Origin: Flavobacterium hydatis
Lineage (GTDB): Bacteria > Bacteroidota > Bacteroidia > Flavobacteriales > Flavobacteriaceae
Direction of reading: 5' to 3'
Assembly: GCF_000737695.1 (NCBI RefSeq)
Contig: NZ_JPRM01000006.1
Span: 186,001-250,000 of the forward strand
Length of the DNA: 64,000 nucleotides
Part shown: one piece after another, positions 17,874-27,245 of the stretch
How the letters are laid out: every line of letters begins with the position of its first letter
How positions within the stretch are numbered: the stretch's first letter is position 1
The notes under the pieces: model-generated
What the model saw: only the letters and a program-made list of their open reading frames with translations
Told to the model about the DNA's origin: nothing
Databases searched by the model: none
Program-made: the position numbers and the translations under genes

Positions 17874-18356
17874 ATGAGCAAAGTAGCCGTAATCATGGGG
17901 AGCATCTCCGACATGCCAGTAATGCAAGATGCCATAGACATATTAAAAGGATTTGATATAGAAGTTGAAGTTGATATTGTATCTGCTCACAGAACTCCAG
18001 AAAAATTATTCGATTTTAGTAACAACGCTCATACTCGCGGTATCTCGGTAATTATTGCTGGAGCAGGTGGAGCAGCACATTTACCTGGAATGGTTGCTTC
18101 GATGTCGCCGCTTCCTGTAATTGGAGTTCCAGTAAAATCAAGCAATTCTATCGATGGTTGGGATTCGGTTTTATCGATTCTGCAAATGCCAGGCGGAGTT
18201 CCAGTTGCAACTGTAGCTTTAAACGGGGCCAAGAATGCTGGAATCCTTGCAGCACAAATCATAGGAAGCCATGATAAAGTAGTTTTAAACAAAATCATAG
18301 CGTATAAAGAAAGCCTAAAAGAAGCTGTTTATAAATCTTCGGAAGGCTTGAAATAG
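17874..18356 (+). CDS. purE: 5-(carboxyamino)imidazole ribonucleotide mutase
   Basis: 160 aa from the ATG at 17874, which gives the canonical start MSKVAVIMGSISDMPVM. Class I PurE, N5-CAIR to CAIR in purine synthesis. Family residues visible: GSxSD at the N-terminus, SAHRTPEKLFDF, and the AGAGGAAHLPGMVAS loop. An in-frame extension to 17850 exists but encodes an unlikely lysine-rich leader without a better start. Functional partner of purK upstream. Confidence 0.96.
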   Translation: MSKVAVIMGSISDMPVMQDAIDILKGFDIEVEVDIVSAHRTPEKLFDFSNNAHTRGISVIIAGAGGAAHLPGMVASMSPLPVIGVPVKSSNSIDGWDSVLSILQMPGGVPVATVALNGAKNAGILAAQIIGSHDKVVLNKIIAYKESLKEAVYKSSEGLK

Positions 18357-18357
18357 T

Positions 18358-18408
18358 TTTTAGTTTTCAGTCGCAGTATTTAGTATAAACTGCGACTGAA
18401 AAACTAAA
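18358..18408. terminator. Inverted repeat made of dispersed repeat, likely bidirectional terminator
   Basis: AGTTTTCAGTCGCAGT at 18360-18375 and its inverted copy ACTGCGACTGAAAAACT near 18389-18405 form a long stem between the convergent purE and the 222-aa gene. An example of the dispersed repeat serving as a hairpin. Confidence 0.6.
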
Positions 18409-18409
18409 A

Positions 18410-19078
18410 TTATGCTTCATCTTCAATTTCCTCGAGAACAGATTCAAACTCATATTCATTTATATCTTCGTTATTTATCCAATTCTCTGAGGTAACCAAG
18501 CTGTAATTTATATTATCTTTTGTTGTCAATTCCCAAACTATATCGTCAGCTTCGGGAAATGGAATATTTTGTGACATTTGATTTTCAAACAATCTTTTAA
18601 TCAAATTCCTGTCAGACAAGCCTTTATTCAATAATTTTAGGACATTTTCGGCTGTCAATTTTTGTACTTCACCATTAGTTGATGTCATCGAAAAATGAAC
18701 AACTGAGGCTTTTGCATTTGGAAATTTTCCGTTGTATGCTTTAAACAGTAATTGATTTATATGGAACAAAGTTCCTTGCATATCTATCTCTGGATATTCC
18801 TCGCAAACTTTATCAATTAACATATTGTGTGCTATTTGCTCGATTTGTCCATCGGTCAATCTATCTGCAAATTTGTATTCCAAAACTATTTCCGCAGCTT
18901 CGTTAGGTTCGTAATCGGAGATAGCCATTTCTAATAATTCTGGCAAACTACTTCTCTCTGCCGCTGCTCCATCTGGATAGTTGAATTTTTCTAATAACTG
19001 AATAAAATCTACATCAGTCCAATATCCTTCTACTTCATTAACCGTATCTATTCTCTTTATCGCAATTTGATAATTCAT
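18410..19078 (-). CDS. Hypothetical acidic cytoplasmic protein
   Basis: 222 aa, rich in Glu/Asp/Asn, no signal peptide or membrane helix. Mixed alpha/beta with helical stretches (YWTDVDFIQLLEKFNY, LPELLEMAISDYEPNEAAEIVLEYKF) and a very acidic tail (EFESVLEEIEDEA). I do not recognise the family. Convergent with purE across a hairpin; upstream 200 bases separate it from the divergent M3 peptidase. Confidence 0.65.
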   Translation of the reverse strand: MNYQIAIKRIDTVNEVEGYWTDVDFIQLLEKFNYPDGAAAERSSLPELLEMAISDYEPNEAAEIVLEYKFADRLTDGQIEQIAHNMLIDKVCEEYPEIDMQGTLFHINQLLFKAYNGKFPNAKASVVHFSMTSTNGEVQKLTAENVLKLLNKGLSDRNLIKRLFENQMSQNIPFPEADDIVWELTTKDNINYSLVTSENWINNEDINEYEFESVLEEIEDEA

Positions 19079-19230
19079 CGTTTTTCTATTTTACAGTTTC
19101 TAACTAGTTTTTTTTCAATTTACGCTTTTAAAAACGTGCACAGGAATAAATAACATATCTATAACACAATTTAAGAGGATTTTATGCCGAGAATCGATTT
19201 TGTTTAGATGATTAAATTTTTATAAATTGC

Positions 19231-19238
19231 TATCTTTG
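19231..19238 (+). promoter_or_regulatory. -7 box of the M3 peptidase gene (TATCTTTG)
   Basis: Exact TAnnTTTG, 45 bases before the ATG at 19284. Confidence 0.6.
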
Positions 19239-19283
19239 AGTTTCAAAAATATCGACTTCTATTAATAAAATAATTACATCATA

Positions 19284-21311
19284 ATGAGCGTTTTACTTTC
19301 AACATTTATTACTAAACACAATACTGCTCCTTTTTCGCAAATTAAAATCGAAGATTACGTTCCTGCATTTGAGGAAGGGATTTCTTTGGCGAAAGCCGAA
19401 ATTGATGCTATTGTAAATAATACCGAGGCTCCAACTTTCGAGAACACTATCGAAGCAATGGATTATACTGGAGATATTCTGGACCGCGTTTCGAGTATAT
19501 TTTTCAACCTAAATTCTGCTGAGACTAGTGACGAAATGCAAAAAATCGCTCAGGAAGTTTCTCCGCTATTATCTGAATTCGGAAACGATGTTCGCTTAAA
19601 CGCTGACTTATTTGCTAAAGTAAAGGCTGTTTATGACCAAAAAGAAAGCTTAAATCTTAATCCGGAACAAACGACTCTTCTTGACAAAAAATACAAAAGT
19701 TTCTCCAGAAACGGAGCAAATCTGCCTGAAGAAAAGAAAAACCAATTACGCGAAATCGACAAAGAATTATCTAAGTTGAGTTTGCAATTTGGTGAGAATG
19801 TTTTGGCTGAGACGAATGCTTTCGAATTACATCTTACTGATGAAAAAGATTTAGCTGGATTACCAGAAGGAACTATCGAAGCCGCTCGTTCATTGGCTAA
19901 AAGCCAAGAAAAAGAAGGTTGGATTTTTACCCTAGATCATCCGAGTTACCTTCCGTTTATGACGTATGCTGATAATCGTGAATTGCGTAAAAAACTAGCT
20001 ATCGCTTTTGGCGCAAGAGCTTTCCAAAACAACGAATTAGATAATCAGGAAATAGTTCTTAAAATTGTAAAACTACGTTTTGAAAGAGCCAATTTATTAG
20101 GTTATAAAACGCACGCTCATTTTGTTCTAGAGGAACGCATGGCCGAAAACCCAGAAAAAGTTCTTTCTTTCTCTAATGATTTATTGGCTAAGGCTAAACC
20201 TGCTGCTAAGAAAGAGTTTGCTCAACTTACTGCTTTCGCAAAAGAGTTAGACGGAATCGAGCAATTAGAAAAATGGGATAGTGCTTATTATTCGGAGAAG
20301 TTAAAGCAACAGCTTTTTAATCTGGATGATGAAAAATTGAAACCTTATTTTCAATTAGAGAAAGTACTGAACGGTGCTTTTACAATTGCAAAAAAACTAT
20401 ACGGACTTACTTTTACCGAAGTATTTGACATCGACAAATACCATGAAGAAGTAATGACTTATGAAGTTACGAATGATAAAAACGAATTGGTTTCAATCTT
20501 CTACGCCGACTTTTTCCCAAGAAAAGGAAAACGAAATGGTGCTTGGATGACTTCGTTTAAACATCAATACAGAAAAGATGGCGTAAACGAAAGACCACAT
20601 ATCTCGAACGTTTGTAATTTTACAAAACCAACTGAAACAAAACCTTCATTACTTACATTTAATGAAGTAACAACTTTGTTCCACGAATTTGGTCACGGAT
20701 TACACGGAATGTTAGCTGATACAACTTATCCAAGTTTATCTGGAACATCTGTTTATTGGGATTTTGTAGAATTACCGAGTCAGATTATGGAAAACTGGTG
20801 TTACGAGCCTGAAGCTCTAGCATTGTTTGCAAATCATTATGAAACTGGCGAAATCATTCCGATGGAATATGTAAACAAAATCAAAGAAAGTGCTAGTTTT
20901 CAAGAAGGTTTAGCAACATTACGCCAGCTAAGTTTTGGATTGTTAGATATGGCTTGGCACTCGCAAGACCCAACAAGTATTACTGATTTAAAAGCATTTG
21001 AAACAGAACAGTTTAAAGACAGTCAATTATATCCTGATGTAAAAGAAAATGCTATGAGTACTGCTTTTTCACATATTTTCCAGGGTGGATATTCTTCTGG
21101 TTATTACAGTTATAAATGGGCTGAAGTTCTAGATGCTGATGCATTTGAATACTTTCAGGAAAAAGGAATCTTTAATCACGAAGTAGCAACAAAATTTAAA
21201 GACAATGTGCTTTCTAAAGGAGGAACAGAACATCCGATGATTTTGTACAAACGTTTTAGAGGTCAAGAGCCAAAACCAGAAGCTTTATTAAAAAGAGCGG
21301 GATTGATATAA
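19284..21311 (+). CDS. M3 family zinc metallopeptidase (Dcp/oligopeptidase A-like)
   Basis: 675 aa. Zinc motif HEFGH at residues 467-471 inside TLFHEFGHGLHGML, with a downstream Glu in ENWCYEPEAL as third ligand candidate. N-terminal helical lobe (residues 1-200) and substrate-channel helices are as in Dcp and OpdA. No signal peptide is visible, so a cytosolic oligopeptidase or peptidyl-dipeptidase role is likely; family members cut short peptides. Closed by a terminator at 21335. Dcp versus OpdA cannot be settled by eye. Confidence 0.92.
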   Translation: MSVLLSTFITKHNTAPFSQIKIEDYVPAFEEGISLAKAEIDAIVNNTEAPTFENTIEAMDYTGDILDRVSSIFFNLNSAETSDEMQKIAQEVSPLLSEFGNDVRLNADLFAKVKAVYDQKESLNLNPEQTTLLDKKYKSFSRNGANLPEEKKNQLREIDKELSKLSLQFGENVLAETNAFELHLTDEKDLAGLPEGTIEAARSLAKSQEKEGWIFTLDHPSYLPFMTYADNRELRKKLAIAFGARAFQNNELDNQEIVLKIVKLRFERANLLGYKTHAHFVLEERMAENPEKVLSFSNDLLAKAKPAAKKEFAQLTAFAKELDGIEQLEKWDSAYYSEKLKQQLFNLDDEKLKPYFQLEKVLNGAFTIAKKLYGLTFTEVFDIDKYHEEVMTYEVTNDKNELVSIFYADFFPRKGKRNGAWMTSFKHQYRKDGVNERPHISNVCNFTKPTETKPSLLTFNEVTTLFHEFGHGLHGMLADTTYPSLSGTSVYWDFVELPSQIMENWCYEPEALALFANHYETGEIIPMEYVNKIKESASFQEGLATLRQLSFGLLDMAWHSQDPTSITDLKAFETEQFKDSQLYPDVKENAMSTAFSHIFQGGYSSGYYSYKWAEVLDADAFEYFQEKGIFNHEVATKFKDNVLSKGGTEHPMILYKRFRGQEPKPEALLKRAGLI

Positions 21312-21334
21312 ATTTTCAAATCGTTAGATAAGTA

Positions 21335-21366
21335 AAAAGCCGGAGTAAACACTTCGGCTTTTTTTA
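21335..21366 (+). terminator. Rho-independent terminator after the M3 peptidase
   Basis: Stem AAGCCGGAGT / ACTTCGGCTT with loop AAAC, followed by a T tract. Confidence 0.85.
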
Positions 21367-21436
21367 TTAGAAAACGCGCTGATTAACACTCTTTATACTA
21401 TCTAAAAGTTTTCTTACTAATGCGATATAATTATTT

Positions 21437-21444
21437 TATATTTG
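21437..21444 (+). promoter_or_regulatory. -7 box (TATATTTG) of the gene at 21483
   Basis: Exact TAnnTTTG, 38 bases before the ATG. Confidence 0.6.
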
Positions 21445-21482
21445 TTTATAAATCGTTTTAAACATCATTTAAATATTTATTA

Positions 21483-22892
21483 ATGACCGAAAAATACTCT
21501 GTAACACAAAAAAAAGCTTTAAACTCCATTTGGATATTGATTTCAGTTATTGCATTCTTTTACTGTAGTAATTACTTTGTTTCTTTTTATGGACCAGAAA
21601 CAACCACGTATGATACGATATGGAAAGCTCAGAGTTGGTTCTTACACAGTCTTGTTTTTGCTTGGTACTTTTATAAAAATGACCTTATAAAAAAAGGAAT
21701 TATTATTCAGTTATTATTCATACCCTATTTTACATTAAGGAATGATTTGTATTTAACGGCCGATTATTATCTTCCTATCGACAATAGCACCTACATTCAT
21801 TCTTTTGTTCATTTTTTTACATTTATCATCCCGATACTGTACTTTTCAACTTCGTATTTTAGAAATGAAAAACATACCACAACTTTATCAAAAGCAAAAA
21901 CATTCCTGATTCAGTTGGTCATAACAATTGTTTTATCGTACATAATAGAGAGTGATGTCGATGAGTTTTATAAATTCTTTGCTTCTATAAGCGACTCTCC
22001 ATATACACAGGATATAATTGTTTGCTTTATTTTTCTTCTAATTTCAATAAAAACTGCACTTGTTTTGGCTGGATATTTTTACATATCAAACCGAATTTAT
22101 TCTAGAAAAGAAATAATTAACCCAATAGATGTTCAGCCTATTTCTAGTTCATTTTTTAAATGGGGATTTATTATCAGTTATACGGTTTTAATAATGTGTA
22201 TTATAGATTTAGGTAGTAATGCTCTTCGCGTTTCTTTTTATGCATTTGATAAGATTGAATACACTCGCGTTTTATTTTTCTTATCAAGTTTCTTTGTCCT
22301 TTTTGTAAGTGGTCGTTTTCTAGGAAACTTGCTTCAATACAGAAATTATTCGCTTAAAAAATATTTTGGTGTAATCAACGCTCTTTCGTTGCTTCCTATA
22401 TTAAATCTTATTTCGTTTTTTATCTTATTATTTTCGAAAAAAGACAACCAATCTATTCCAGAATATATAACTAAACTAAAAACTAAAAGAAATATCCATC
22501 TGGCTATTTACTGCGTTCTGGCTATTTTATTAATTTGTTATGGATATTTCTCTACTGAAGCTGAATATCGAAACCCGAATGTTTTTTATAAAATACCAAT
22601 GTTAATCATTGCCGTAATTTTATTATCGAGATTCAGGATTACTACTAAAATTGTTCCTTTTGCAATAGCGATTATAACTTATTATGAGGATATAAAAGAG
22701 ATCTTTGACTTTACAAAAGGGTATCTATTTTTTATTCAGGATAAAATTTTCTCTTTCCTTTGGCTGGCAGTAATTTCAGTGTTTATGGTTTATTATGTTT
22801 TTTATTATATAATACATAAATCATTTTATACTGAATATTTTCAAAACCAGGATGAAATAGAGTTTGAAGAAAACATCAAACAATTCCAATAA
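21483..22892 (+). CDS. Polytopic hypothetical membrane protein
   Basis: 469 aa with about 11-12 hydrophobic helices: LNSIWILISVIAFFYCSNYF near residue 15, further ones around 50, 75, 100, 140, 185, 230, 270, 305, 340, 365 and 430. Loops are rich in Tyr, Lys and Asn. No motif of a known transporter or enzyme family recognised. Own promoter-like box; ends in a terminator shared with the convergent lipoprotein pair. Confidence 0.7.
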   Translation: MTEKYSVTQKKALNSIWILISVIAFFYCSNYFVSFYGPETTTYDTIWKAQSWFLHSLVFAWYFYKNDLIKKGIIIQLLFIPYFTLRNDLYLTADYYLPIDNSTYIHSFVHFFTFIIPILYFSTSYFRNEKHTTTLSKAKTFLIQLVITIVLSYIIESDVDEFYKFFASISDSPYTQDIIVCFIFLLISIKTALVLAGYFYISNRIYSRKEIINPIDVQPISSSFFKWGFIISYTVLIMCIIDLGSNALRVSFYAFDKIEYTRVLFFLSSFFVLFVSGRFLGNLLQYRNYSLKKYFGVINALSLLPILNLISFFILLFSKKDNQSIPEYITKLKTKRNIHLAIYCVLAILLICYGYFSTEAEYRNPNVFYKIPMLIIAVILLSRFRITTKIVPFAIAIITYYEDIKEIFDFTKGYLFFIQDKIFSFLWLAVISVFMVYYVFYYIIHKSFYTEYFQNQDEIEFEENIKQFQ

Positions 22893-22921
22893 AAAAAAGC
22901 TGTCGGTTGACAGCTTTTTTT
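22891..22921. terminator. Bidirectional rho-independent terminator
   Basis: AGCTGTC / GACAGCT stem, loop GGTT, flanked by A8 and T7. Confidence 0.88.
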
Positions 22922-22923
22922 AT

Positions 22924-23412
22924 TTATTTCTTTCTAATTATAACCGAAGTACTACTACTGTTTTTCGCAAAAAAATCTAGTTCAGGAGCTTCTAATTTAA
23001 AGTCAAAATCATACTTCCCGTCTTGAGGAATTTTAAACGATTTGTTTTCTATTTCAAATTCCCAATTCTCGATATGTTCTATCGAATCTTTACCTTTTGA
23101 TGATGAATGAATAATTTCATCTTTTGTTATTTTTGAGTTTATGGTATGTTCTCCATTAGCCACATAAGTACTGTCAAAATGAATAATTTTACCATTAAGG
23201 CTAATACTGTATTTCATCTTATATTTTGAAAACGACGAGTCTTTGCGTGTCGTAACTTTGGACCAAAACACAATTTCTTCTCCTTTTTTTAAATCTAAAC
23301 TATCTATTGATGAAATGGCGTTTTGAAACAACGGCATTTCTCCCAAATTTTCTCCAACTGGATTGCAGGAAGTCAAAGCTAAAACTAATAAACCAACGAT
23401 ACTTTTTTTCAT
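22924..23412 (-). CDS. Hypothetical lipoprotein
   Basis: 162 aa. Signal peptide with lipobox MKKSIVGLLVLALTSC (Cys16), followed by a predicted beta-rich domain (VFWSKVTTRKDSSFSKYKMKYSISLNG and a C-terminal DGKYDFDFKLEAPELDFF, quoted in parts). Starts 2 bases after the 396-aa lipoprotein gene upstream, so both are in one operon. Function unknown. Confidence 0.75.
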   Translation of the reverse strand: MKKSIVGLLVLALTSCNPVGENLGEMPLFQNAISSIDSLDLKKGEEIVFWSKVTTRKDSSFSKYKMKYSISLNGKIIHFDSTYVANGEHTINSKITKDEIIHSSSKGKDSIEHIENWEFEIENKSFKIPQDGKYDFDFKLEAPELDFFAKNSSSTSVIIRKK

Positions 23413-23414
23413 AA

Positions 23415-24590
23415 TTATTTTTTATTAACTAAATCTAAAGTGAAGTTTTCTGAATAATAATTAAACATTTTGACGAAAAAATCAGTCGTTTTTTCATTTA
23501 AATTATTTTCAGTTTTCAGTAAGAAAGTTTTTTTGTCATAATTGATTATCGAAAAAACCATAAATTGTTTTTCATAAACTTCTCCATCATAATTTAACCT
23601 GGTAATCTCTACGATAGAAGATGCTCCTTTTGGGATTACCTTACACTTATCGTCTGTATAAAACAACTCGCTTGCCCACTTTGTATCTTGAGCCTCATAG
23701 GATTTCCCAGTCTCTAATTTATTTAAAAATTCGTAAAATAAAGTATCTCCATTTGGAGCTAATCGATACAACTTAACCAATGAGTGACCATCATATTCTG
23801 GGCTTGCAATTTCATTTACATTTAGAAAAGCTCCCATTTCTTTTTTGAAATTTTTGAAATAAAACTTCATTAAATTTATTTCGATTTTTGGTCTGTTATC
23901 TACATAATCTTTCCATGTAAATTCTTGCTTTGTAAAATTAGTGCTCAAAAGATTTTTAGCATTTCGCAAAAAATAAAAAGCCAAATCGAGTTTGTCTTCA
24001 TTAGGAAAAGCTTTGCTCCAACTAATGCCTCCTCTATAAATTAAATAACTTTTGGTTGTTGAATCGTATTGAAAATGTATTGTTGTAAAAGTTTTATCTT
24101 CACTAAATACGATGCTGTTTTTATCTTCAAAATAGATAGTTTCTATTTCATAATCTTCTTTTAAATCATCGATTGTAAGCAGGTTTGGATTATCATCTTT
24201 TATAATTACTACGCTTTCTTCGCCTAATTTGTTATTAATAAATAAGGAATTTATAATTTCGACATAATCATAACTTTCTTTTGTAGCCAAAGCAATCTTT
24301 CCAAATTTAGAATCGGCATCGATTTCATCCTTTTTAATAGAACTTGTTCGGAAATAATAGTTCTCCGGAATACTCAATTTCATTTCATCTGAAACTTGTG
24401 TGTTTTCTAGATTCGCTTTTGTGTTTAAAATTCTTTGGATTTCTTTGGAAGAAATTTCAAGTTTTTTCCCCACGCTTAAACTACTCTCTTCATTTGTCTT
24501 TTCTATACGTTTACAACCTACTAGAATTGTAACAAAAGCAAAAAGGATTAAGCTATTTTTTCCTAATTTTAATCTGAAATTATTTTCCAT
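23415..24590 (-). CDS. Hypothetical lipoprotein
   Basis: 391 aa from ATG 24590 (MENNFRLKLGKNSLILFAF with lipobox ILVGC). A longer reading from ATG 24605 adds MNKIR, but a textbook promoter (TTTG at 24635-24638, 18-base spacer, TATATTTG at 24609-24616, minus strand) ends 3 bases before that ATG. Transcription would then begin at or just after it; the inner start is preferred, though a leaderless start at 24605 is possible. Body is mixed alpha/beta with no known motif. Operon with the downstream lipoprotein. Confidence 0.7.
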   Translation of the reverse strand: MENNFRLKLGKNSLILFAFVTILVGCKRIEKTNEESSLSVGKKLEISSKEIQRILNTKANLENTQVSDEMKLSIPENYYFRTSSIKKDEIDADSKFGKIALATKESYDYVEIINSLFINNKLGEESVVIIKDDNPNLLTIDDLKEDYEIETIYFEDKNSIVFSEDKTFTTIHFQYDSTTKSYLIYRGGISWSKAFPNEDKLDLAFYFLRNAKNLLSTNFTKQEFTWKDYVDNRPKIEINLMKFYFKNFKKEMGAFLNVNEIASPEYDGHSLVKLYRLAPNGDTLFYEFLNKLETGKSYEAQDTKWASELFYTDDKCKVIPKGASSIVEITRLNYDGEVYEKQFMVFSIINYDKKTFLLKTENNLNEKTTDFFVKMFNYYSENFTLDLVNKK

Positions 24591-24608
24591 ACGTATTTTA
24601 TTCATTCA

Positions 24609-24638
24609 CAAATATAGAAATTTAGAAATTTTAACAAA
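24609..24638 (-). promoter_or_regulatory. Complete Bacteroidetes promoter (TTTG-N18-TATATTTG)
   Basis: Minus strand: -33 TTTG at 24635-24638, -7 TATATTTG at 24609-24616. Drives the two lipoprotein genes at 23415 and 22924. Confidence 0.8.
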
Positions 24639-24664
24639 CCCTTTATTATAAAATATATAAAAGC

Positions 24665-24700
24665 AAAAAGCCAGTAACTAAATTTAGTACTGGCTTTTTT
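24665..24700 (-). terminator. Terminator of the heme-lipoprotein gene
   Basis: AGCCAGTAACT / AGTACTGGCT imperfect stem with A tract on the left strand (T tract on minus). Just after the stop at 24715. Confidence 0.8.
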
Positions 24701-24714
24701 ATTGAATTAGTAAC

Positions 24715-26565
24715 TTATTTTAATTTTGGTAAATTTCCCATATTTGTAGGCAATGCACGAATTTCACTAAATATATGACTTATCCCATTCTTATTTCTTG
24801 GATCTAGTGAATAGCCATGACAATATAAACAAGAAGTAACTGCTCTACTACCACTACTAGGATCTGCATTCGAGCTCGGTGCCTGAAAAAAAGTTTCCAT
24901 TGTAGTGTTTGCTAATCGTCCGGTACCAATCGCATTTCCTGGAGTTGGTGGAGTCCCATTATAAGGATATGAATAACCATTTGGCACAACACCTCCAGCA
25001 GTCCATGTAGCTCCTATTAGTAGATAATTTTTCCTAATATCATTACCAACCAACATTTTGCGTACCGCATTATTAATAGAGATAACTTCACTATTAGAGT
25101 TTGCAGGTGTTTTATCTTCTTCATTTGGTATCGTATCAGAAGCAACACCCCAAGCCATAATTCTTCTTACTTTAGAACTACTAAGCGCAGGATCTACAAT
25201 TTTAATTACATCAGTATTAAGTGTATCATTAACTACTGTCATATTCTGGATATTTTGTCCTCCTACAGTATCATTTGCATTATCATTAAAAAGCCATCCT
25301 TTACCAGTATCTCCTTTTACTTGCTTTACTTTACCATTAACATCTGTGTATGAATATGCTGTATTTGGTGCATTTTTTAGATGCTCGAAAGTTGCCCAAA
25401 TCATTTCAGGATGCCCAGCAACACTTCCTACCACATGCATTCCCACCAATGCTAATGTTGTTACGGTTGTCTTATCTGTTAATTTCCAAAGTTTAGGATC
25501 TGTCTTGTCATACACCGGAACTTTAGCTTTAATTGTAATATAAGTTTCTGCATTTGGCAAATCCTTAGCTTCAACCCAAGATGTTTTTAATTCCATTGCC
25601 AAAGCATCCGGGTCTGGTGGTGCCGCAAAACCTTTCAATTTTGCATAAGCAAGAATACTGTCTCGTGCAGCTGCAGTTGTTGGAAATTCTTTTGCTTTTA
25701 ATCCTTTATCTCCTTTATCTTTTATACCAGTCAAGAAGTAAGCATAAACATCATTTACCATTGTTATATAATAAACTAATGAATTATTGCTCGCAACTAA
25801 TGCTCCGCTAGACCCCGCCTGTCCTTGTTCTGTATCAATTATATTTCCTTTTGAGTCAAGAAGAATCGTTTTATTTCCCTCTTTAAATTCCTGTACAATA
25901 TTTTCAGGATGAACTTTACCAGCAATTATTGCTTTAGGACTTGAAATTACTTTGCCTTTTATATCTACAAAAGAATGTAATCCATTGGCATTGGCAACTA
26001 TTTTACCTACAACAACAGATTTATTTCCAGCATCTTTAACGGCTTCATTCTTTTCTTGAGGTTCTACTTCAAACATTTTCCCGCTTTTATCAAACACAAT
26101 CGGTAATCTATTTGGTCCTGTTTGCTCAATATTACCTACCGCACTCATTATAGTATTTGGTGCATGAGGAGTCAATACACGATTTCCGTTTTTATCTGCT
26201 GCCGAAACATTATAAAACACAGGAGATTCCATTACAGTTCCTCCACTTTTATATGAACCACTAGAAGTTGGTGAGGTAATCCATAAAAACATCTGTTCTG
26301 ACCATTTATAAAAATCACAATTGTTATTATGAGGGAATGTTACACTATTTGCAGGCTCAACTAATCCGTTTTCTGTGACTGTTCCGCCCTTAAACCAAGT
26401 TTTAAATTCGGCTTCAGTAACAACACAAGACTGTTTTACATCTTGTGGCAAATATTCATAATCTTTATCTGTATTAGACAACAAATCTGTTTTCTTACAT
26501 CCTAAAAAAAGGAGCATTCCAATTGCAATAAATGCAATACTGGTTTTTATATTCAATTTTCTCAT
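24715..26565 (-). CDS. Lipoprotein with C-terminal c-type heme motif
   Basis: 616 aa. Signal peptide and lipobox MLLFLGC (Cys23). Long central region without a recognised enzyme motif but with the strongly patterned segment MHVVGSVAGHPEMIWATFEH. The single CXXCH heme-attachment site CLYCH is at residues 579-583, with Met609 a candidate sixth ligand. Likely membrane-anchored on the periplasmic side or at the surface and electron-carrying. It follows the 87-aa gene by 106 bases on the same strand and is the last gene of the accessory leftward block. Function in the block unknown; the heme site is the only clear biochemical clue. Confidence 0.72.
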   Translation of the reverse strand: MRKLNIKTSIAFIAIGMLLFLGCKKTDLLSNTDKDYEYLPQDVKQSCVVTEAEFKTWFKGGTVTENGLVEPANSVTFPHNNNCDFYKWSEQMFLWITSPTSSGSYKSGGTVMESPVFYNVSAADKNGNRVLTPHAPNTIMSAVGNIEQTGPNRLPIVFDKSGKMFEVEPQEKNEAVKDAGNKSVVVGKIVANANGLHSFVDIKGKVISSPKAIIAGKVHPENIVQEFKEGNKTILLDSKGNIIDTEQGQAGSSGALVASNNSLVYYITMVNDVYAYFLTGIKDKGDKGLKAKEFPTTAAARDSILAYAKLKGFAAPPDPDALAMELKTSWVEAKDLPNAETYITIKAKVPVYDKTDPKLWKLTDKTTVTTLALVGMHVVGSVAGHPEMIWATFEHLKNAPNTAYSYTDVNGKVKQVKGDTGKGWLFNDNANDTVGGQNIQNMTVVNDTLNTDVIKIVDPALSSSKVRRIMAWGVASDTIPNEEDKTPANSNSEVISINNAVRKMLVGNDIRKNYLLIGATWTAGGVVPNGYSYPYNGTPPTPGNAIGTGRLANTTMETFFQAPSSNADPSSGSRAVTSCLYCHGYSLDPRNKNGISHIFSEIRALPTNMGNLPKLK

Positions 26566-26671
26566 GATTGCTTGGTTTTAAACAACATTAATTCATCTTG
26601 ACAAATAGGTGTTGTTATTGGTTTTATTTTTACAATTTAAGTAGAAGAATCACACTACTTACATACAAAAG

Positions 26672-26935
26672 TTACTGATGGACTTCCTGCGGATTTAAGC
26701 AAAGGGTTTCCATTACACTACTTCCGTTACGCAAACTGTCTCTACCAACAATTGTTGCAAAGGCCGAAATCGAGAAAGAACCTCTTATCGGGACTTGATT
26801 AATTCTTGGTACTTTAACATCCTCAGCAACCTTTTTCTCTTTTACAAGTTTTTCACCAAGAGATTGGTCAGAATGATAATACAGGCTTCGATAAATCAAT
26901 GTATCAGAATCTAAATTTGGGGGATCGTGTGACAT
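26672..26935 (-). CDS. Small hypothetical protein of the accessory block
   Basis: 87 aa, no signal peptide. Acidic/basic N-terminal half (LGEKLVKEKKVAEDVKVPRI) and a segment VPIRGSFSISAFATIVGRDS. No family recognised. Preceded by a 66-bp element (27001-27066) that resembles the one at 37182-37247; this suggests it opens a transcript with the heme lipoprotein and is co-regulated with the rest of the block. Confidence 0.6.
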   Translation of the reverse strand: MSHDPPNLDSDTLIYRSLYYHSDQSLGEKLVKEKKVAEDVKVPRINQVPIRGSFSISAFATIVGRDSLRNGSSVMETLCLNPQEVHQ

Positions 26936-27000
26936 ATTTATTGTTTTATAGGTTAAGTATTAAAAATCAATGGGGCTGATTTTTATTCTATTAAATCTAT

Positions 27001-27066
27001 TTGGTTATTCAGGAATAAAGAAACAATAATCCGACAAACTCAAACAACGTATAAATACCTGATTTT
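27001..27066 (-). promoter_or_regulatory. Conserved upstream element, copy 1
   Basis: Minus-strand AATCAGGTATTTATACGTTG followed by further similarity aligns nearly gap-free with 37182-37247 (AATCAGGTGTTTATACGTGG...). Lies just before a possible -7 box (TAGATTTA, 26992-26999). Likely an activator site. Confidence 0.55.
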
Positions 27067-27128
27067 CAATAAAAAAAATATTTTAATTTTAAAAAAACCT
27101 TTGAACATATACAGAAAAGCAATAAGTA

Positions 27129-27160
27129 AAAAAGATTGTCTGGATAGACAATCTTTTTCA
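27129..27160 (-). terminator. Terminator after the DUF1842 gene
   Basis: AAAGATTGTCT / AGACAATCTTT stem with loop GGAT and A/T tracts on both sides; located 86 bases after the DUF1842 stop. Confidence 0.85.
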
Positions 27161-27245
27161 ATAAATTAAAAAGCGAATTGTTTCCAACTTTTTAATTTAA
27201 ATTCTTACTCCACTTAAGCAGAATTGTTTCATAAGATTTTTACTT

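Larger units (their letters stand above)
26936..27245. other. Regulatory intergenic region of the accessory block
   Basis: 310 bases without a credible gene. Contains, on the minus strand, the conserved upstream element (27001-27066), a possible -7 TAGATTTA (26992-26999), and the terminator of the upstream transcript (27129-27160). Confidence 0.6.
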